Virus record (IMG/VR): IMGVR_UViG_3300030406_000364
Coordinates: 1-50,469 of that record
Direction: 5' to 3' (one strand)
Length of the DNA: 50,469 bases
Origin: a virus
Shown: positions 29,177-37,838 of the stretch, one piece after another
How the letters are laid out: each line of letters opens with the position of its first letter
Position numbering within the stretch: the first letter of the stretch is position 1
Notes under the pieces: generated by a model
Database searches by the model: none
The model's input: only the letters and a program-made list of their open reading frames with translations
Told to the model about the DNA's origin: nothing
Position numbers and translations under genes: made by a program

Positions 29177-29322
29177 TGAAAACATTTTTACTACTATTGA
29201 GTGTGGGGTTAGCTTCAGCTTGTGCTTTAGAAACACACCATGTTCAAGATGATTCAGTAATACAAGACGTTACAGTTATTAAATCTGCTAATGCTTGTAC
29301 ACAGGAAGGGAGTTGTAAGTAA
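29176..29322 (+). CDS. 48-aa lipoprotein-like exported peptide
   Basis: A TAATG start. It has a short signal peptide (MKTFLLLLSVGLASAC) ending in a Cys that resembles a lipobox, followed by a small Cys-containing tail with Cys near the end (ACTQEGSCK). It might be an outer-membrane spanin-like lipoprotein or simply a secreted peptide. The stop overlaps the next start. Confidence 0.5.
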   Translation: MKTFLLLLSVGLASACALETHHVQDDSVIQDVTVIKSANACTQEGSCK

Positions 29323-29447
29323 TGATTAAATGGATAATTGCTGCTATTGTAGTAGCTGTAATAGCTTATGGTGGATGGTATTACCATACTAATCCATCAG
29401 GAGATCAAGTTATAGAAGAGATACTTAAAGAAACTGGCACAGAATAA
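29322..29447 (+). CDS. 41-aa membrane peptide
   Basis: A TAATG start and a TAATG stop link it to both neighbours. One N-terminal membrane helix (WIIAAIVVAVIAYGGWYY) is followed by a short acidic tail. With the two neighbours it forms a row of three envelope proteins, a pattern typical of lysis modules, though no known holin or spanin family is recognised. Confidence 0.5.
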   Translation: MIKWIIAAIVVAVIAYGGWYYHTNPSGDQVIEEILKETGTE

Positions 29448-29788
29448 TGCCAGAGGTATTTAAAGTAGCTATGCTACTTGTATGTTTTAATGGTGATTGC
29501 ACACAATTTGAAAGTGCTCCTTACTCAAGAGATTTAAGTCAAGAGTTTTGTAGAAAGATGTTAGTCCATACTTTTCAAACTCAAGTTGGACCTTACTACG
29601 ATAAGATTATAGATTTTGAGAAGGATTCACCTGAAGATATTAAGATAACTTATGCAGGTTGTGATATTACACAGCGAAGACCAGATACAGATAACGATTG
29701 GAGAATAACACCTAATGCTGATCCAGAACATATTATCCCAGATCAAAATGATCTTAGATGGCAACAAGAGAAAGGACAAGACCTCTAA
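29447..29788 (+). CDS. 113-aa protein with paired Cys, unknown function
   Basis: Start by TAATG overlap. The N-terminus is moderately hydrophobic (VFKVAMLLVCFNGDCTQFES); Cys at 13, 18, 35 and 72 could form disulfides. No clear signal cleavage or membrane helix is visible. The C-terminus is polar (WRITPNADPEHIIPDQ). It could be periplasmic. It precedes the terminase small subunit by 66 bases. Confidence 0.5.
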   Translation: MPEVFKVAMLLVCFNGDCTQFESAPYSRDLSQEFCRKMLVHTFQTQVGPYYDKIIDFEKDSPEDIKITYAGCDITQRRPDTDNDWRITPNADPEHIIPDQNDLRWQQEKGQDL

Positions 29789-29854
29789 TGTTATTGGTTA
29801 TGTTATCTATTATTCTTTTATTCTAGGTATAATATTTATTTTAGTTAGTGTATC

Positions 29855-30262
29855 ATGGCTTTAAATGATAAACAAGAGAAGTTTGCTCAAGCGTATATCC
29901 TGCACAGAAATGCAACAGAAGCTGCAAAAGCTGCAGGATATGCTGAGAGTTCTGCCTATAATCAAGGTTATAGAAACTTACAAAATCAAGAAATAAAAGA
30001 ACGTATTGCAGAATTAGAGAATACGTTAGAGACTTCAGTAGATGTTATTACTGAAATAGAAAATCAATATACCTTTGCTAAAGCAAATGGTCACACCAAT
30101 AGTGCTATCAAAGCATTAGAATTATTATCACGTATAAGAGGAGCCAAAAGCGAGACAGAAATTGATATGTCTGCTGAAGGTTTAGAAGCTAATATTATAG
30201 AGAATCTAAAAGTATTAGGTAAAGAAAAAGTTATGGAGCTTATAAAAAAATGTGGCTTCTAA
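29855..30262 (+). CDS. terminase small subunit
   Basis: A 135-residue protein beginning MALNDKQEKFAQAYILHRNA, then TEAAKAAGYAESSAYNQGY, the helix-turn-helix of Terminase_2-type small subunits that recognise the packaging site. The rest is helical and would form the oligomer. It is far from TerL and on the opposite strand, the last gene of the plus arm. A lone TATAAT-like -10 lies at 29828-29833. A ribosome site is weak. Confidence 0.8.
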   Translation: MALNDKQEKFAQAYILHRNATEAAKAAGYAESSAYNQGYRNLQNQEIKERIAELENTLETSVDVITEIENQYTFAKANGHTNSAIKALELLSRIRGAKSETEIDMSAEGLEANIIENLKVLGKEKVMELIKKCGF

Positions 30263-30268
30263 TTTTAA

Positions 30269-30847
30269 CTACTGACCTGCAAGAGGATTGTTTAAAGCAC
30301 GTTCCAAAAGTTTTATTATTCTATCTTCTAATTCTTTTAGTTTCATATCTATCACTTCTCCTCTTCTAACTGCATCTGATTCAATAGCAGTACGCTTATT
30401 GTCAAACCTGTCACTTGCATGATCAATCATAGTTCTTAAATCTGTTTCAGTTTGTCTTAAAGAAGCTCTTACTTCTTGATCCATATTACGAGAACGTCTA
30501 TCAACTGCTGCCACTTGATCTTGTACTTCATTAATATCTTTTCTTAAATCTATTCTTATAGTTCGTGCATCATCTTGTGCTGCACCTACCAATTCTTTTA
30601 CACTACGTAATTCTGTACCCATATTATCTTCTAAAGAAATAATTCTTTCTTCTAATACATCTAGTTTTAAAGTAAAACCAGAAAGATCAGGAGCCACATA
30701 TTCATTTATCTTTTCCTCCATAGCTACCCACCTAGCATAACCTTCAAAGCCTGCCCATATAGCACCACCTAAAGTTCCTAGTAATGGGAAAATTAAAAAT
30801 AATTTACCACCTTTTACTTTAATACCTTGATATTCTACTTCACTCAT
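30269..30847 (-). CDS. membrane-anchored coiled-coil protein
   Basis: A 192-residue protein. A polar start (MSEVEYQGIKVKGGK) precedes a likely membrane helix at about 16-35 (LFLIFPLLGTLGGAIWAGF), then a long coiled coil (about 60-185: LDVLEERIISLEDNMG, ELKEL repeats). Such proteins are common in pelagiphage tail or lysis ends; function is unknown. A holin-like or spanin-like role is conceivable. Its start overlaps the stop of the secreted acidic protein by 8 bases. It ends six bases from the convergent terminase small subunit. Confidence 0.55.
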   Translation of the reverse strand: MSEVEYQGIKVKGGKLFLIFPLLGTLGGAIWAGFEGYARWVAMEEKINEYVAPDLSGFTLKLDVLEERIISLEDNMGTELRSVKELVGAAQDDARTIRIDLRKDINEVQDQVAAVDRRSRNMDQEVRASLRQTETDLRTMIDHASDRFDNKRTAIESDAVRRGEVIDMKLKELEDRIIKLLERALNNPLAGQ

Positions 30848-32420
30848 ATTGTTGTTGGATCATCCTTTCCATTTGTAAGCTTGATCTAACAGAGATATAA
30901 TCTCCTAAAGGATCAGGCATTAATTGATCAGCGTAAATCTCTTCCTCTGCATACCATTGCATCTGTTGTACTATATCTTGTTGTTGATATTGTTGTATAT
31001 CAGGACCAAGAGCAGTTACTAATGCTATGGTTGTCATCTGTGCTACAGGATCATATTGTGATTGTATTGTAGCTAGTATCTCGTTTGCTTTTTCTTGTTT
31101 CTTTTCTTGTTCTTTTGTAGTTTCTAATTTCTTTGATTCTGTTTTCTGATCCACTTCTTCTGCATCCATATCCTTACTCGCAACTTCCTTCTCTTGTGGT
31201 TCAGTCTCTTCTTTAGCTTCTTCTTTAATCTCTTCCATGTTATTGTCTTCAGAAACATCAGCGACCTCCTTTGTAGGTTCTTCGTTAGTTTCTTCTACAA
31301 CTTCAACAGGTTCTTCTTTAATCTCCTCAATAACTTCAACAGTTTCTGTAACAGTTTCTACTTCTACTTCTACTGGTTCTTCTACTGGTTGTTCAATAGC
31401 AACCTCTTTAACCTCTTCTAATGTAGGCATAGCTACATCAACATCCATTCCTATATCTTGTATTTCCTCTACCATTTCCTGAACTTCTGTTATAACTTCT
31501 TCATATGATACATTACCTTCATTATATTCTTCCATCATAGCACCAATTTCTATTGGCATATCTACCATCATCTCTTCCATAGGTTGTTCCATAGTAGGCA
31601 TATCAAATGTCATAACCATATCAAACTCTTCCATCATTTCATCCATTTGATATTGTTCTTCTGGTGTAGCAATGTCATATTGCTCTATTAATTCTACTGT
31701 TATTTGATCTTCCATTAATGCTGGTTGAACAATTTCTATCCATGTTTCTACTGATGTTGTTATGTGATTGTAATTAACTGTGTATTCTACATTATCAAAA
31801 AAATAATTCTTTGCTCCACCTATTCTTATAAATACCTTATCTAAATCTCCTGCAAAATCATACGTTCCTGTGTATGTTGTAGGTGTTTGATTATTTTGTA
31901 ATGTAATTTGTCCTGTATCCCATTGCAGAACATTATTATTATATCCTTTTGTTTGAAAATATCCTGTGGTATTTGCTTGTGAATGATGCATTTGTAGTTC
32001 CCATTCTAATGCACCACCATCTGATATATGAAATTGTGATATATCTACGTACTGATCAAAGGTTGTGTGTGAACTTGATGTGCCTTTACCACATGTACCT
32101 GTACCAAAGTACGCATTACAATTTGGCATACTTGCAGGACCTAGCCCACCCCAATCCAGATCCATATCACCCTCATAGCGATTCGCTACGATACCTGTAT
32201 CTTTGTGTAGTATATCACCTGTTGTTTTATGTTCAACAGTTGTAGTAGTCTCTGTTATTGTATCTATATGTCCTTCACCTAGATGTTCAGTCTCTATTTC
32301 TTGAGTGACTGTATCACCCTCTGGTAACATTTGAGCATTAGAGGAATAACAACATAAGAAGAACAGAGAAGATACCAAGAGCACCTTCGTCATTAATAAT
32401 TTCTTCATCTTTAATAGCAT
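30840..32420 (-). CDS. large secreted acidic protein
   Basis: A 526-residue protein with a signal peptide (about 1-30; basic MLLKMKK, hydrophobic VLLVSSLFFLCC, then SNAQ). The N-terminal domain (30-220) holds WGGLGPASMPNCNAYFG and beta-rich sequence that I associate with an uncharacterised exported protein of SAR11-type phages. Residues about 230-450 are a very acidic Met/Glu/Val repeat region (EPVEVEVETVTE, EEIKEEPVEVVEE), probably extended. The C-terminus is Gln-rich and helical. It would act outside the cytoplasm. It overlaps the neighbouring exported protein gene. Confidence 0.6.
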   Translation of the reverse strand: MLLKMKKLLMTKVLLVSSLFFLCCYSSNAQMLPEGDTVTQEIETEHLGEGHIDTITETTTTVEHKTTGDILHKDTGIVANRYEGDMDLDWGGLGPASMPNCNAYFGTGTCGKGTSSSHTTFDQYVDISQFHISDGGALEWELQMHHSQANTTGYFQTKGYNNNVLQWDTGQITLQNNQTPTTYTGTYDFAGDLDKVFIRIGGAKNYFFDNVEYTVNYNHITTSVETWIEIVQPALMEDQITVELIEQYDIATPEEQYQMDEMMEEFDMVMTFDMPTMEQPMEEMMVDMPIEIGAMMEEYNEGNVSYEEVITEVQEMVEEIQDIGMDVDVAMPTLEEVKEVAIEQPVEEPVEVEVETVTETVEVIEEIKEEPVEVVEETNEEPTKEVADVSEDNNMEEIKEEAKEETEPQEKEVASKDMDAEEVDQKTESKKLETTKEQEKKQEKANEILATIQSQYDPVAQMTTIALVTALGPDIQQYQQQDIVQQMQWYAEEEIYADQLMPDPLGDYISVRSSLQMERMIQQQYE

Positions 32421-32877
32421 TCTCTTTTAACCACTTCTCATAATCAGGTCTTTTTTCAGGATTATCTAACCATTCTTGTGCAGCTTCAATTCCAATTTTG
32501 CCCATGTATGGACAAGGTGTACCTGCCATTTCCATTGCTTGAAAGACTCTTTCGTCTTGACATAGCATGGCAACTGCACCTACTTTCATACCCATTCTAT
32601 ATAAAGCACGACTTAATTTTAATCTTTCACAATTTAAATCTCTTATAGATGTACCACCTGCTATACCTAGTATCTGTGATTGAATAGCAGCAGATGCAGC
32701 AAAGCTACAGACATCTTGATTACTGTTCATAATAGATGGAGCACTTGCAGTTGATGGAGCTCTATCAACGCTAGTTGTTCCACTAACAGTAGAGGTAGTA
32801 GATGTTACTGTATTCGTTTGTGCAAAACTTTGTAATGAAAATAAAAATGCAAATATAAATAAAAAATATTTAACCAT
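32338..32877 (-). CDS. exported protein with C-terminal membrane anchor
   Basis: A 179-residue product from the ATG at 32877, chosen because the signal peptide (MVKYFLFIFAFLFSLQSFAQ) then comes first; an in-frame start 39 bases earlier would hide it. A Ser/Thr-rich linker (TVTSTTSTVSGTTS) is followed by a conserved helical domain with four Cys (DVCSFAASAAIQSQILGI, RALYRMGMKVGAVAMLC). The end is a membrane helix (GIFSVLLMLLFL). It is known as a conserved unknown in marine phages and neighbours another exported protein. Confidence 0.6.
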   Translation of the reverse strand: MVKYFLFIFAFLFSLQSFAQTNTVTSTTSTVSGTTSVDRAPSTASAPSIMNSNQDVCSFAASAAIQSQILGIAGGTSIRDLNCERLKLSRALYRMGMKVGAVAMLCQDERVFQAMEMAGTPCPYMGKIGIEAAQEWLDNPEKRPDYEKWLKENAIKDEEIINDEGALGIFSVLLMLLFL

Positions 32878-33205
32878 AAGCAAAACTTTCTCCACATCCA
32901 CATTGTGAGGTAGCATTAGGATTATTAATTTTTAAATAACTTCCTGCTACATCTTTAGTAAAATCTATAATTGTACCTAATACATACATAATAGCAGTAG
33001 GATGTATGTATAATAAACCTTTATCTAATTTAATAATCTCATCTGAATTAACATCTTCAACTTCTGAATTAACAAATTCCCATTTATAATTAAATCCTGC
33101 ACATCCACCACCTTCAACAGATAATTGTACACCTAATGCTTTATGTTCATCTATGGTATTTGATAAGTATTCATTAGCTTCTTTAGTAATAGATACTGGT
33201 GACAT
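32870..33205 (-). CDS. A-type Fe-S carrier (IscA/ErpA/HesB family)
   Basis: A 111-residue protein with the three ligand Cys in canonical places: C35 (GGGCAGFNY) and C102/C104 (SQCGCGESF). The rest follows the HesB fold (MSPVSITKEANEYL, VQLSVEGGGCAG, DFTKDVAGSYLKINNPNA). Such carriers receive Fe-S clusters from IscU-type scaffolds and hand them to target enzymes. Fe-S carriers occur in marine phage genomes as auxiliary genes. Candidate clients here are the Cas4-like nuclease or host enzymes. The start abuts the lysozyme-like gene (33205). Confidence 0.9.
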   Translation of the reverse strand: MSPVSITKEANEYLSNTIDEHKALGVQLSVEGGGCAGFNYKWEFVNSEVEDVNSDEIIKLDKGLLYIHPTAIMYVLGTIIDFTKDVAGSYLKINNPNATSQCGCGESFAYG

Positions 33206-33825
33206 TATATAAACCTTTGTGCATTATAATTTTTATTAGGATCATTCATTACTCTACCACCATGTTTTCTACCATACTCTCCTTGTTGATATACTTTAAC
33301 AGCATTTTCAAAAGAAGTTCCTGAAGGTAAATCCATAATAGCTAATTTTTTTCCAGTAGTAATAGCTTCAGGATTATCTAAATAGTATCTTTGAGCTTCA
33401 GTTTTATTTTCATTTTTAATTATTTGTTTAACTAAACCATCTTCACCTTCTTCTTCATAAGCTTTTATAGCTCTTTGAATATATCCTTCTACATCTTCAT
33501 TATGTGTTGAAGCTTTTTTATATCTATCTTTTTTACTATCTTTATCATTATCTCCACCTAAATATCTTAACATAGCATCTTCAACATCACCTTTAGATCT
33601 TCTTAACTTTGATCTAATGTCTTGATATAATGCACGAATACCCATTTCTGGAGAATCAAAAACAGAATATCTTAATCCAGTTTTTTTACCTGTATAATAT
33701 TTTCCAGTTTCTCCTGCAAAGTTTTCACCTAATAAAATATTACCTGGATTATTATATATATTTGCCATTACTTCAGTTCCATATAATAATAATAATAAAA
33801 ATATTATTACTGTTTTTCCATCCAT
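33205..33825 (-). CDS. P5/lysozyme-like protein with N-terminal membrane segment
   Basis: A 206-residue protein. Residues 4-20 are hydrophobic (KTVIIFLLLLLYGTEVM), a signal or anchor. The domain NNPGNILLGENFAGETGKYY with VFDSPEMGIRALYQDI resembles the P5-type structural or lysozyme-like family of phages, which often act on peptidoglycan. A clear catalytic Glu is not evident. A basic C-terminus (YGRKHGGRVMNDPN) follows. It may be an exported endolysin or a virion muralytic protein. It overlaps the small membrane protein by 19 bases. Confidence 0.55.
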   Translation of the reverse strand: MDGKTVIIFLLLLLYGTEVMANIYNNPGNILLGENFAGETGKYYTGKKTGLRYSVFDSPEMGIRALYQDIRSKLRRSKGDVEDAMLRYLGGDNDKDSKKDRYKKASTHNEDVEGYIQRAIKAYEEEGEDGLVKQIIKNENKTEAQRYYLDNPEAITTGKKLAIMDLPSGTSFENAVKVYQQGEYGRKHGGRVMNDPNKNYNAQRFI

Positions 33826-34064
33826 CTATCTAGTTTTTCTTCTAGCTTATCAAATCTTGCTAGTAGTTTATTCATTTCATTAAATACTTCTTTACGTGTA
33901 GAATAATTAGTTGCCATAAACTCTCTAGTCTTTGCATCAGACAATGCATGATCTTTTAAATCTTCACGTAGTTTATTTATATCATTATTAATACTACGTA
34001 TCCACCATAGAAATGCACCTACAGCAAGCGTAAGTACAGCATTCCATAACATTATATCTTGCAT
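33807..34064 (-). CDS. small membrane coiled-coil protein, holin-like
   Basis: An 85-residue protein with an N-terminal membrane helix (about 5-22: MLWNAVLTLAVGAFLWWI) and an acidic/basic coiled coil (NKLREDLKDHAL, KLLARFDKLEEKLDRWMEK). This is the layout of XhlA/holin-accessory proteins. It directly precedes the lysozyme-like gene, so a lysis role is plausible, though no holin family match is certain. Confidence 0.5.
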   Translation of the reverse strand: MQDIMLWNAVLTLAVGAFLWWIRSINNDINKLREDLKDHALSDAKTREFMATNYSTRKEVFNEMNKLLARFDKLEEKLDRWMEKQ

Positions 34065-34067
34065 TGT

Positions 34068-37000
34068 TTAATCCTCGTCTACTAAATTGTAATTAAATAA
34101 TTGTTCATATAACTGACCTACATCATCATAAGGTAATGCTCCACCTGTATATTCTTCAGCTTCAGCTATTTGTCCTTGTGGTATATATGAAGGAAAGAAT
34201 TTATTTCTACTTGCAAAATCCATTTTTGAAATAATATCTTTAGAATCTATATTCTTTAAAAATTCTCTACTTACACCAGATAATATATCTTCATAATCTA
34301 AACCAAGTTCTTCGTATGCATCAACAATCTTTTTTAAATCTCTTTGTTTACCTAATCTTTTTAGTTGATCTTTTTTATAAGCATTCATAAACTGTTTAGA
34401 TCTTAATGCTGGATCTCTTGGTGAGTTAGGATTAGTCATAAACTTTACTTGATTATCTGATCTATCCATATCTTTAATTAAAGGAAATATTTGTCTACGC
34501 ATACCTGCAGTTATATCTAATCTTTGTGGTCTAATACCTAACCATCTAGCTTTACCTAATAAACCTTCTATCTCTACTTCAGGTATTGTATAATCATAAT
34601 CTGAAACAGCACCTCTATCTTCATATTCTCCTGTTTGTGGATTATACATTCCTTTACGTAACTCTTTACTTGTTCTATATTTCTGACCTTTTAATCCCAT
34701 AGTAATACCACCTGGAACTATTGTTGATCCTAAAATAGAACCTCCTTCTAATAATTTTTCTTTAAAATTTAAACGATCATCATCATAAACATTCATAGCT
34801 TTAATAATAGCTTCTGTAGACATAGAGGTTCCACCAAAAGGACCACCTATCTGCATAAAAGCTGCACCTAATCTTCTATTAAAATCTTCTGATAATCCTA
34901 CTTGACCTGTTCTAATTCCTTTCTCTGTTATATCTGCTAATTCTTTTGCTAGTAGTTTAACAGGAGCTTTAAAATAACTAAAAGGATCTATAGGTCCTAA
35001 GTTAATATAGTCAATTCCTAAGTGATTATTTTTATCTTTATTAAAATCACTTAAATATATTTTAGCTGTACCTTGCTCCCATGTTGGTTGTAATCTTTGT
35101 AAAGACTCTTGATCTTCACCTGTTATACCCATTAGATTAGCACTATAATTACCAAGTTGATCACCTGCTGTAGCTGTAGCAGTCATACCTGCTAATCTTT
35201 TATATCCCATATTTTTTAATTGTTTTTGAGCTTCTTTATTTTTTATACCTAAACGTGCTGCAGTATTACCTGTAATATCATCATATGTATCTCTTGCTAA
35301 ATTTTTTGATATACGAATCATTTCAGCAGGAAAAGCCATAAAATCTCCAACAGGTAATTTTCTAGCTTCTTTTAATGATTTACCTACTAAATTATAATTA
35401 GGCATTAGATCTCGTGTACGTCTTGCTGCTTCTTCTTCTATAACTTCTATAGGAGTTCCTTTAGGAAATACTTTTTTTAAATCATCTATAGTTTTTTCAA
35501 AGTGCATAATTTTAAAGAAGTCATCTTCAACTTGATATAAGTTTTGTGCAGCTTTAATAGGATTAGATTTTTTATTCATAGCTTGTTGAACTTTACCTGC
35601 AACAGTCTTTGAATCAAAATTAAATACTTGATTAGCTGCTCGTCTTATAATTTCTTGCCTAACACCACTCTCTGTAATATTAAGTTCTTGATAACGACCT
35701 AATCTTTTACCTAATTCTTTATTACTTTTACCTGTTAATTTTTCAGCAGCAGCTTTAAAAGAATCTTTTTTATAAGCAAAAGGATTCATACCATTTGCAA
35801 CAAGTAATATTTTATTACCTAAAGTATTTCTACCATGAGTACCAGGATTATAAATTGTTTTAGAAGTTTGTGTTGCAACTTTGTACATCATCCAAGCTTT
35901 ACCTATATCACTTGTAGGTCCTAAAACATCAGTACCTTCTTGTAAAAAATTTCTATAATTTTTATTAGCATACAAACCTTCTAAAGGATTTAATATAAGT
36001 TTTTCAGCATCTTTTCCTAAAATATCTTTTAATGTATCAGCTCCAAATTTTTCAAGACTTTGAACTTTAGTTCCTGTTAATGCTAAACCTTTTTCAAAAT
36101 CTGCCCAATCTCCTACAATAGGACCTGATCTATTTTCTATTTGATCTGCAGTTTTAGCTAATCCATTTTCTTTTAAATATTTAGCTATGTCATCTAAAAA
36201 ACTAGCATCAGCTTCCATTCTTGAAAGCTTTACCATACTATTCATATAATTTTTATATGGATCTTTTACTTCTCCCCACAATGCACGTACTTCTTTAACA
36301 TCTGCAAGTTTTGTTCTTGGCTTATAAACTTTACTTGAACTACCTATTCCAGTAGAACCTGTTTTTCTAAAAGGATTAAACACATCACCTATAGTTTTTT
36401 CAGATAAGTTTCCTCTAGCTAATAATTTTTTAATAGCACCTTCCATTTTATCTTCAGGTATACCTATACGTCTTAAATATTTTTCAATACCTGCACGCAC
36501 ATCAGTAGGTATATCTTTTATTTCTCTTGAAAAAGAAGGATCATCATATATTCTATAAGATCTATTTAACCATACTTTCTTTTTATTAGGATCATACATA
36601 GCTTTTACTTTAGCATTTTTTATTCTTCCTGCTATAGGTTTTCTAGCTTCTCTTATATTTTTTGCCATTTCTCTAGCTATACGTGCTACATCAGGAGCTT
36701 CTTGTAATAATGTTCTTAATGCTGCTTGTTCACCATTTAATACTCCATTTACAAGAAGAGTTAATTGATCTGTGTTTAATGAAGTTTGTGCATTATCTAT
36801 TGTCTTTGTTAAATCTTGAGCTAAACCATCAACTTCTTTTAGTGTTCGTTTTACTGCAGATTCTCTTTTAAGAATACGATCTCTTGTAAATTTATCTGTA
36901 CCTCTTGTTGTACTAAATCCTCTATACAAAGCATTACGTATTCCTACTTTATCTGCAGCTTTACCTAGTAATGTTGTAGGTGCAACATCTATTGCTAATT

Positions 37001-37835
37001 GTTGTTTTTTAGCTTTATCTTTTTTCTTTTTAATTAACTCTAAAGCTTTTGCTCTATCCATAGGTGTTTTTAACTTTGCTAATCCAGCAAACATACCAAC
37101 ACCAGATAAATTTAAAGCTAAACTATTTAACTTTTGTACAACTTCTGAATCATTAGGATCAACTGCAAATTTATTTAATAGATTACTTACTTCTGTTCCT
37201 TTTAATCCACCATATTCATCAGCTAAATCTAACATAGCATTATAAGTATTTTCATCTGCAGAGTCTTCTGCTATTGTATATCCTGTAGCATATGAACCAT
37301 AGTTTTCTAATCTATCTTTAAACTTTTTAGTTTGTTGTGCTTTAGGTCCTATAGCTGTAGCTTGCTTACCACCTATTACTACTTTACCACCTTTGATACC
37401 ATACTTAATAGCTTTACCAGGTAAAAAGAAAGAGCCTATATCAGCAGCAACTCTTGATACTTCTGATCCAGTACCTTCACCCATATAAGGATCAAACATT
37501 CTATCCATATAATCTTCAGCAGCATCAGGTATTATATCACTAGCAAATTGACTAATAGCTTCTGTTGTTTTAGGAGCAATCATTGTTCCTATATCTTTTA
37601 TATCTTCTCCTGCTTCGCCTAACATTCTACCAGCAATACGACCAAGAGCAAAGCCTTCAGGTCTAACAGTTTTACCTGAATCTATAAAAGATTTATATTT
37701 TTTATTAGCTTCTCGAAACTCTTCCATATCAATATTTTTTGATTCTAAATAAGAACGTGCTTTATTATAATCTAAATTTGGTATAGAATTTAATTCTTGT
37801 CGAGCTCTTTGATAAGTCTCTGATCTAAAATCCAT
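34068..37835 (-). CDS. very large internal virion / DNA-ejection-type protein
   Basis: A 1255-residue, mostly helical protein, the largest in the window. It starts MDFRSETYQRARQELNSIPN. Residues about 135-165 include Gly-rich segments (ADIGSFFLPGKAIKYG); residues 600-850 contain long charged helices (ADASFLDDIAKYLKENGL); the C-terminus is acidic. Size, composition and place after two more large virion genes match ejection proteins of podoviruses, which form a channel across the host envelope. I see no lytic transglycosylase active site. The assignment is by context. Confidence 0.55.
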   Translation of the reverse strand: MDFRSETYQRARQELNSIPNLDYNKARSYLESKNIDMEEFREANKKYKSFIDSGKTVRPEGFALGRIAGRMLGEAGEDIKDIGTMIAPKTTEAISQFASDIIPDAAEDYMDRMFDPYMGEGTGSEVSRVAADIGSFFLPGKAIKYGIKGGKVVIGGKQATAIGPKAQQTKKFKDRLENYGSYATGYTIAEDSADENTYNAMLDLADEYGGLKGTEVSNLLNKFAVDPNDSEVVQKLNSLALNLSGVGMFAGLAKLKTPMDRAKALELIKKKKDKAKKQQLAIDVAPTTLLGKAADKVGIRNALYRGFSTTRGTDKFTRDRILKRESAVKRTLKEVDGLAQDLTKTIDNAQTSLNTDQLTLLVNGVLNGEQAALRTLLQEAPDVARIAREMAKNIREARKPIAGRIKNAKVKAMYDPNKKKVWLNRSYRIYDDPSFSREIKDIPTDVRAGIEKYLRRIGIPEDKMEGAIKKLLARGNLSEKTIGDVFNPFRKTGSTGIGSSSKVYKPRTKLADVKEVRALWGEVKDPYKNYMNSMVKLSRMEADASFLDDIAKYLKENGLAKTADQIENRSGPIVGDWADFEKGLALTGTKVQSLEKFGADTLKDILGKDAEKLILNPLEGLYANKNYRNFLQEGTDVLGPTSDIGKAWMMYKVATQTSKTIYNPGTHGRNTLGNKILLVANGMNPFAYKKDSFKAAAEKLTGKSNKELGKRLGRYQELNITESGVRQEIIRRAANQVFNFDSKTVAGKVQQAMNKKSNPIKAAQNLYQVEDDFFKIMHFEKTIDDLKKVFPKGTPIEVIEEEAARRTRDLMPNYNLVGKSLKEARKLPVGDFMAFPAEMIRISKNLARDTYDDITGNTAARLGIKNKEAQKQLKNMGYKRLAGMTATATAGDQLGNYSANLMGITGEDQESLQRLQPTWEQGTAKIYLSDFNKDKNNHLGIDYINLGPIDPFSYFKAPVKLLAKELADITEKGIRTGQVGLSEDFNRRLGAAFMQIGGPFGGTSMSTEAIIKAMNVYDDDRLNFKEKLLEGGSILGSTIVPGGITMGLKGQKYRTSKELRKGMYNPQTGEYEDRGAVSDYDYTIPEVEIEGLLGKARWLGIRPQRLDITAGMRRQIFPLIKDMDRSDNQVKFMTNPNSPRDPALRSKQFMNAYKKDQLKRLGKQRDLKKIVDAYEELGLDYEDILSGVSREFLKNIDSKDIISKMDFASRNKFFPSYIPQGQIAEAEEYTGGALPYDDVGQLYEQLFNYNLVDED

Positions 37836-37838
37836 TAA

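Noticed and set aside
29788-29826. 12-codon frame MLLVMLSIILLF after the 113-aa gene
   Set aside because: It has a TAATG-type overlap and is hydrophobic, but is too short to support without other data.
31194-31482. Plus-strand frames opposite the acidic secreted protein
   Set aside because: Phe- or Ser/Thr-rich shadows of a Glu-rich coding strand; no start signals.
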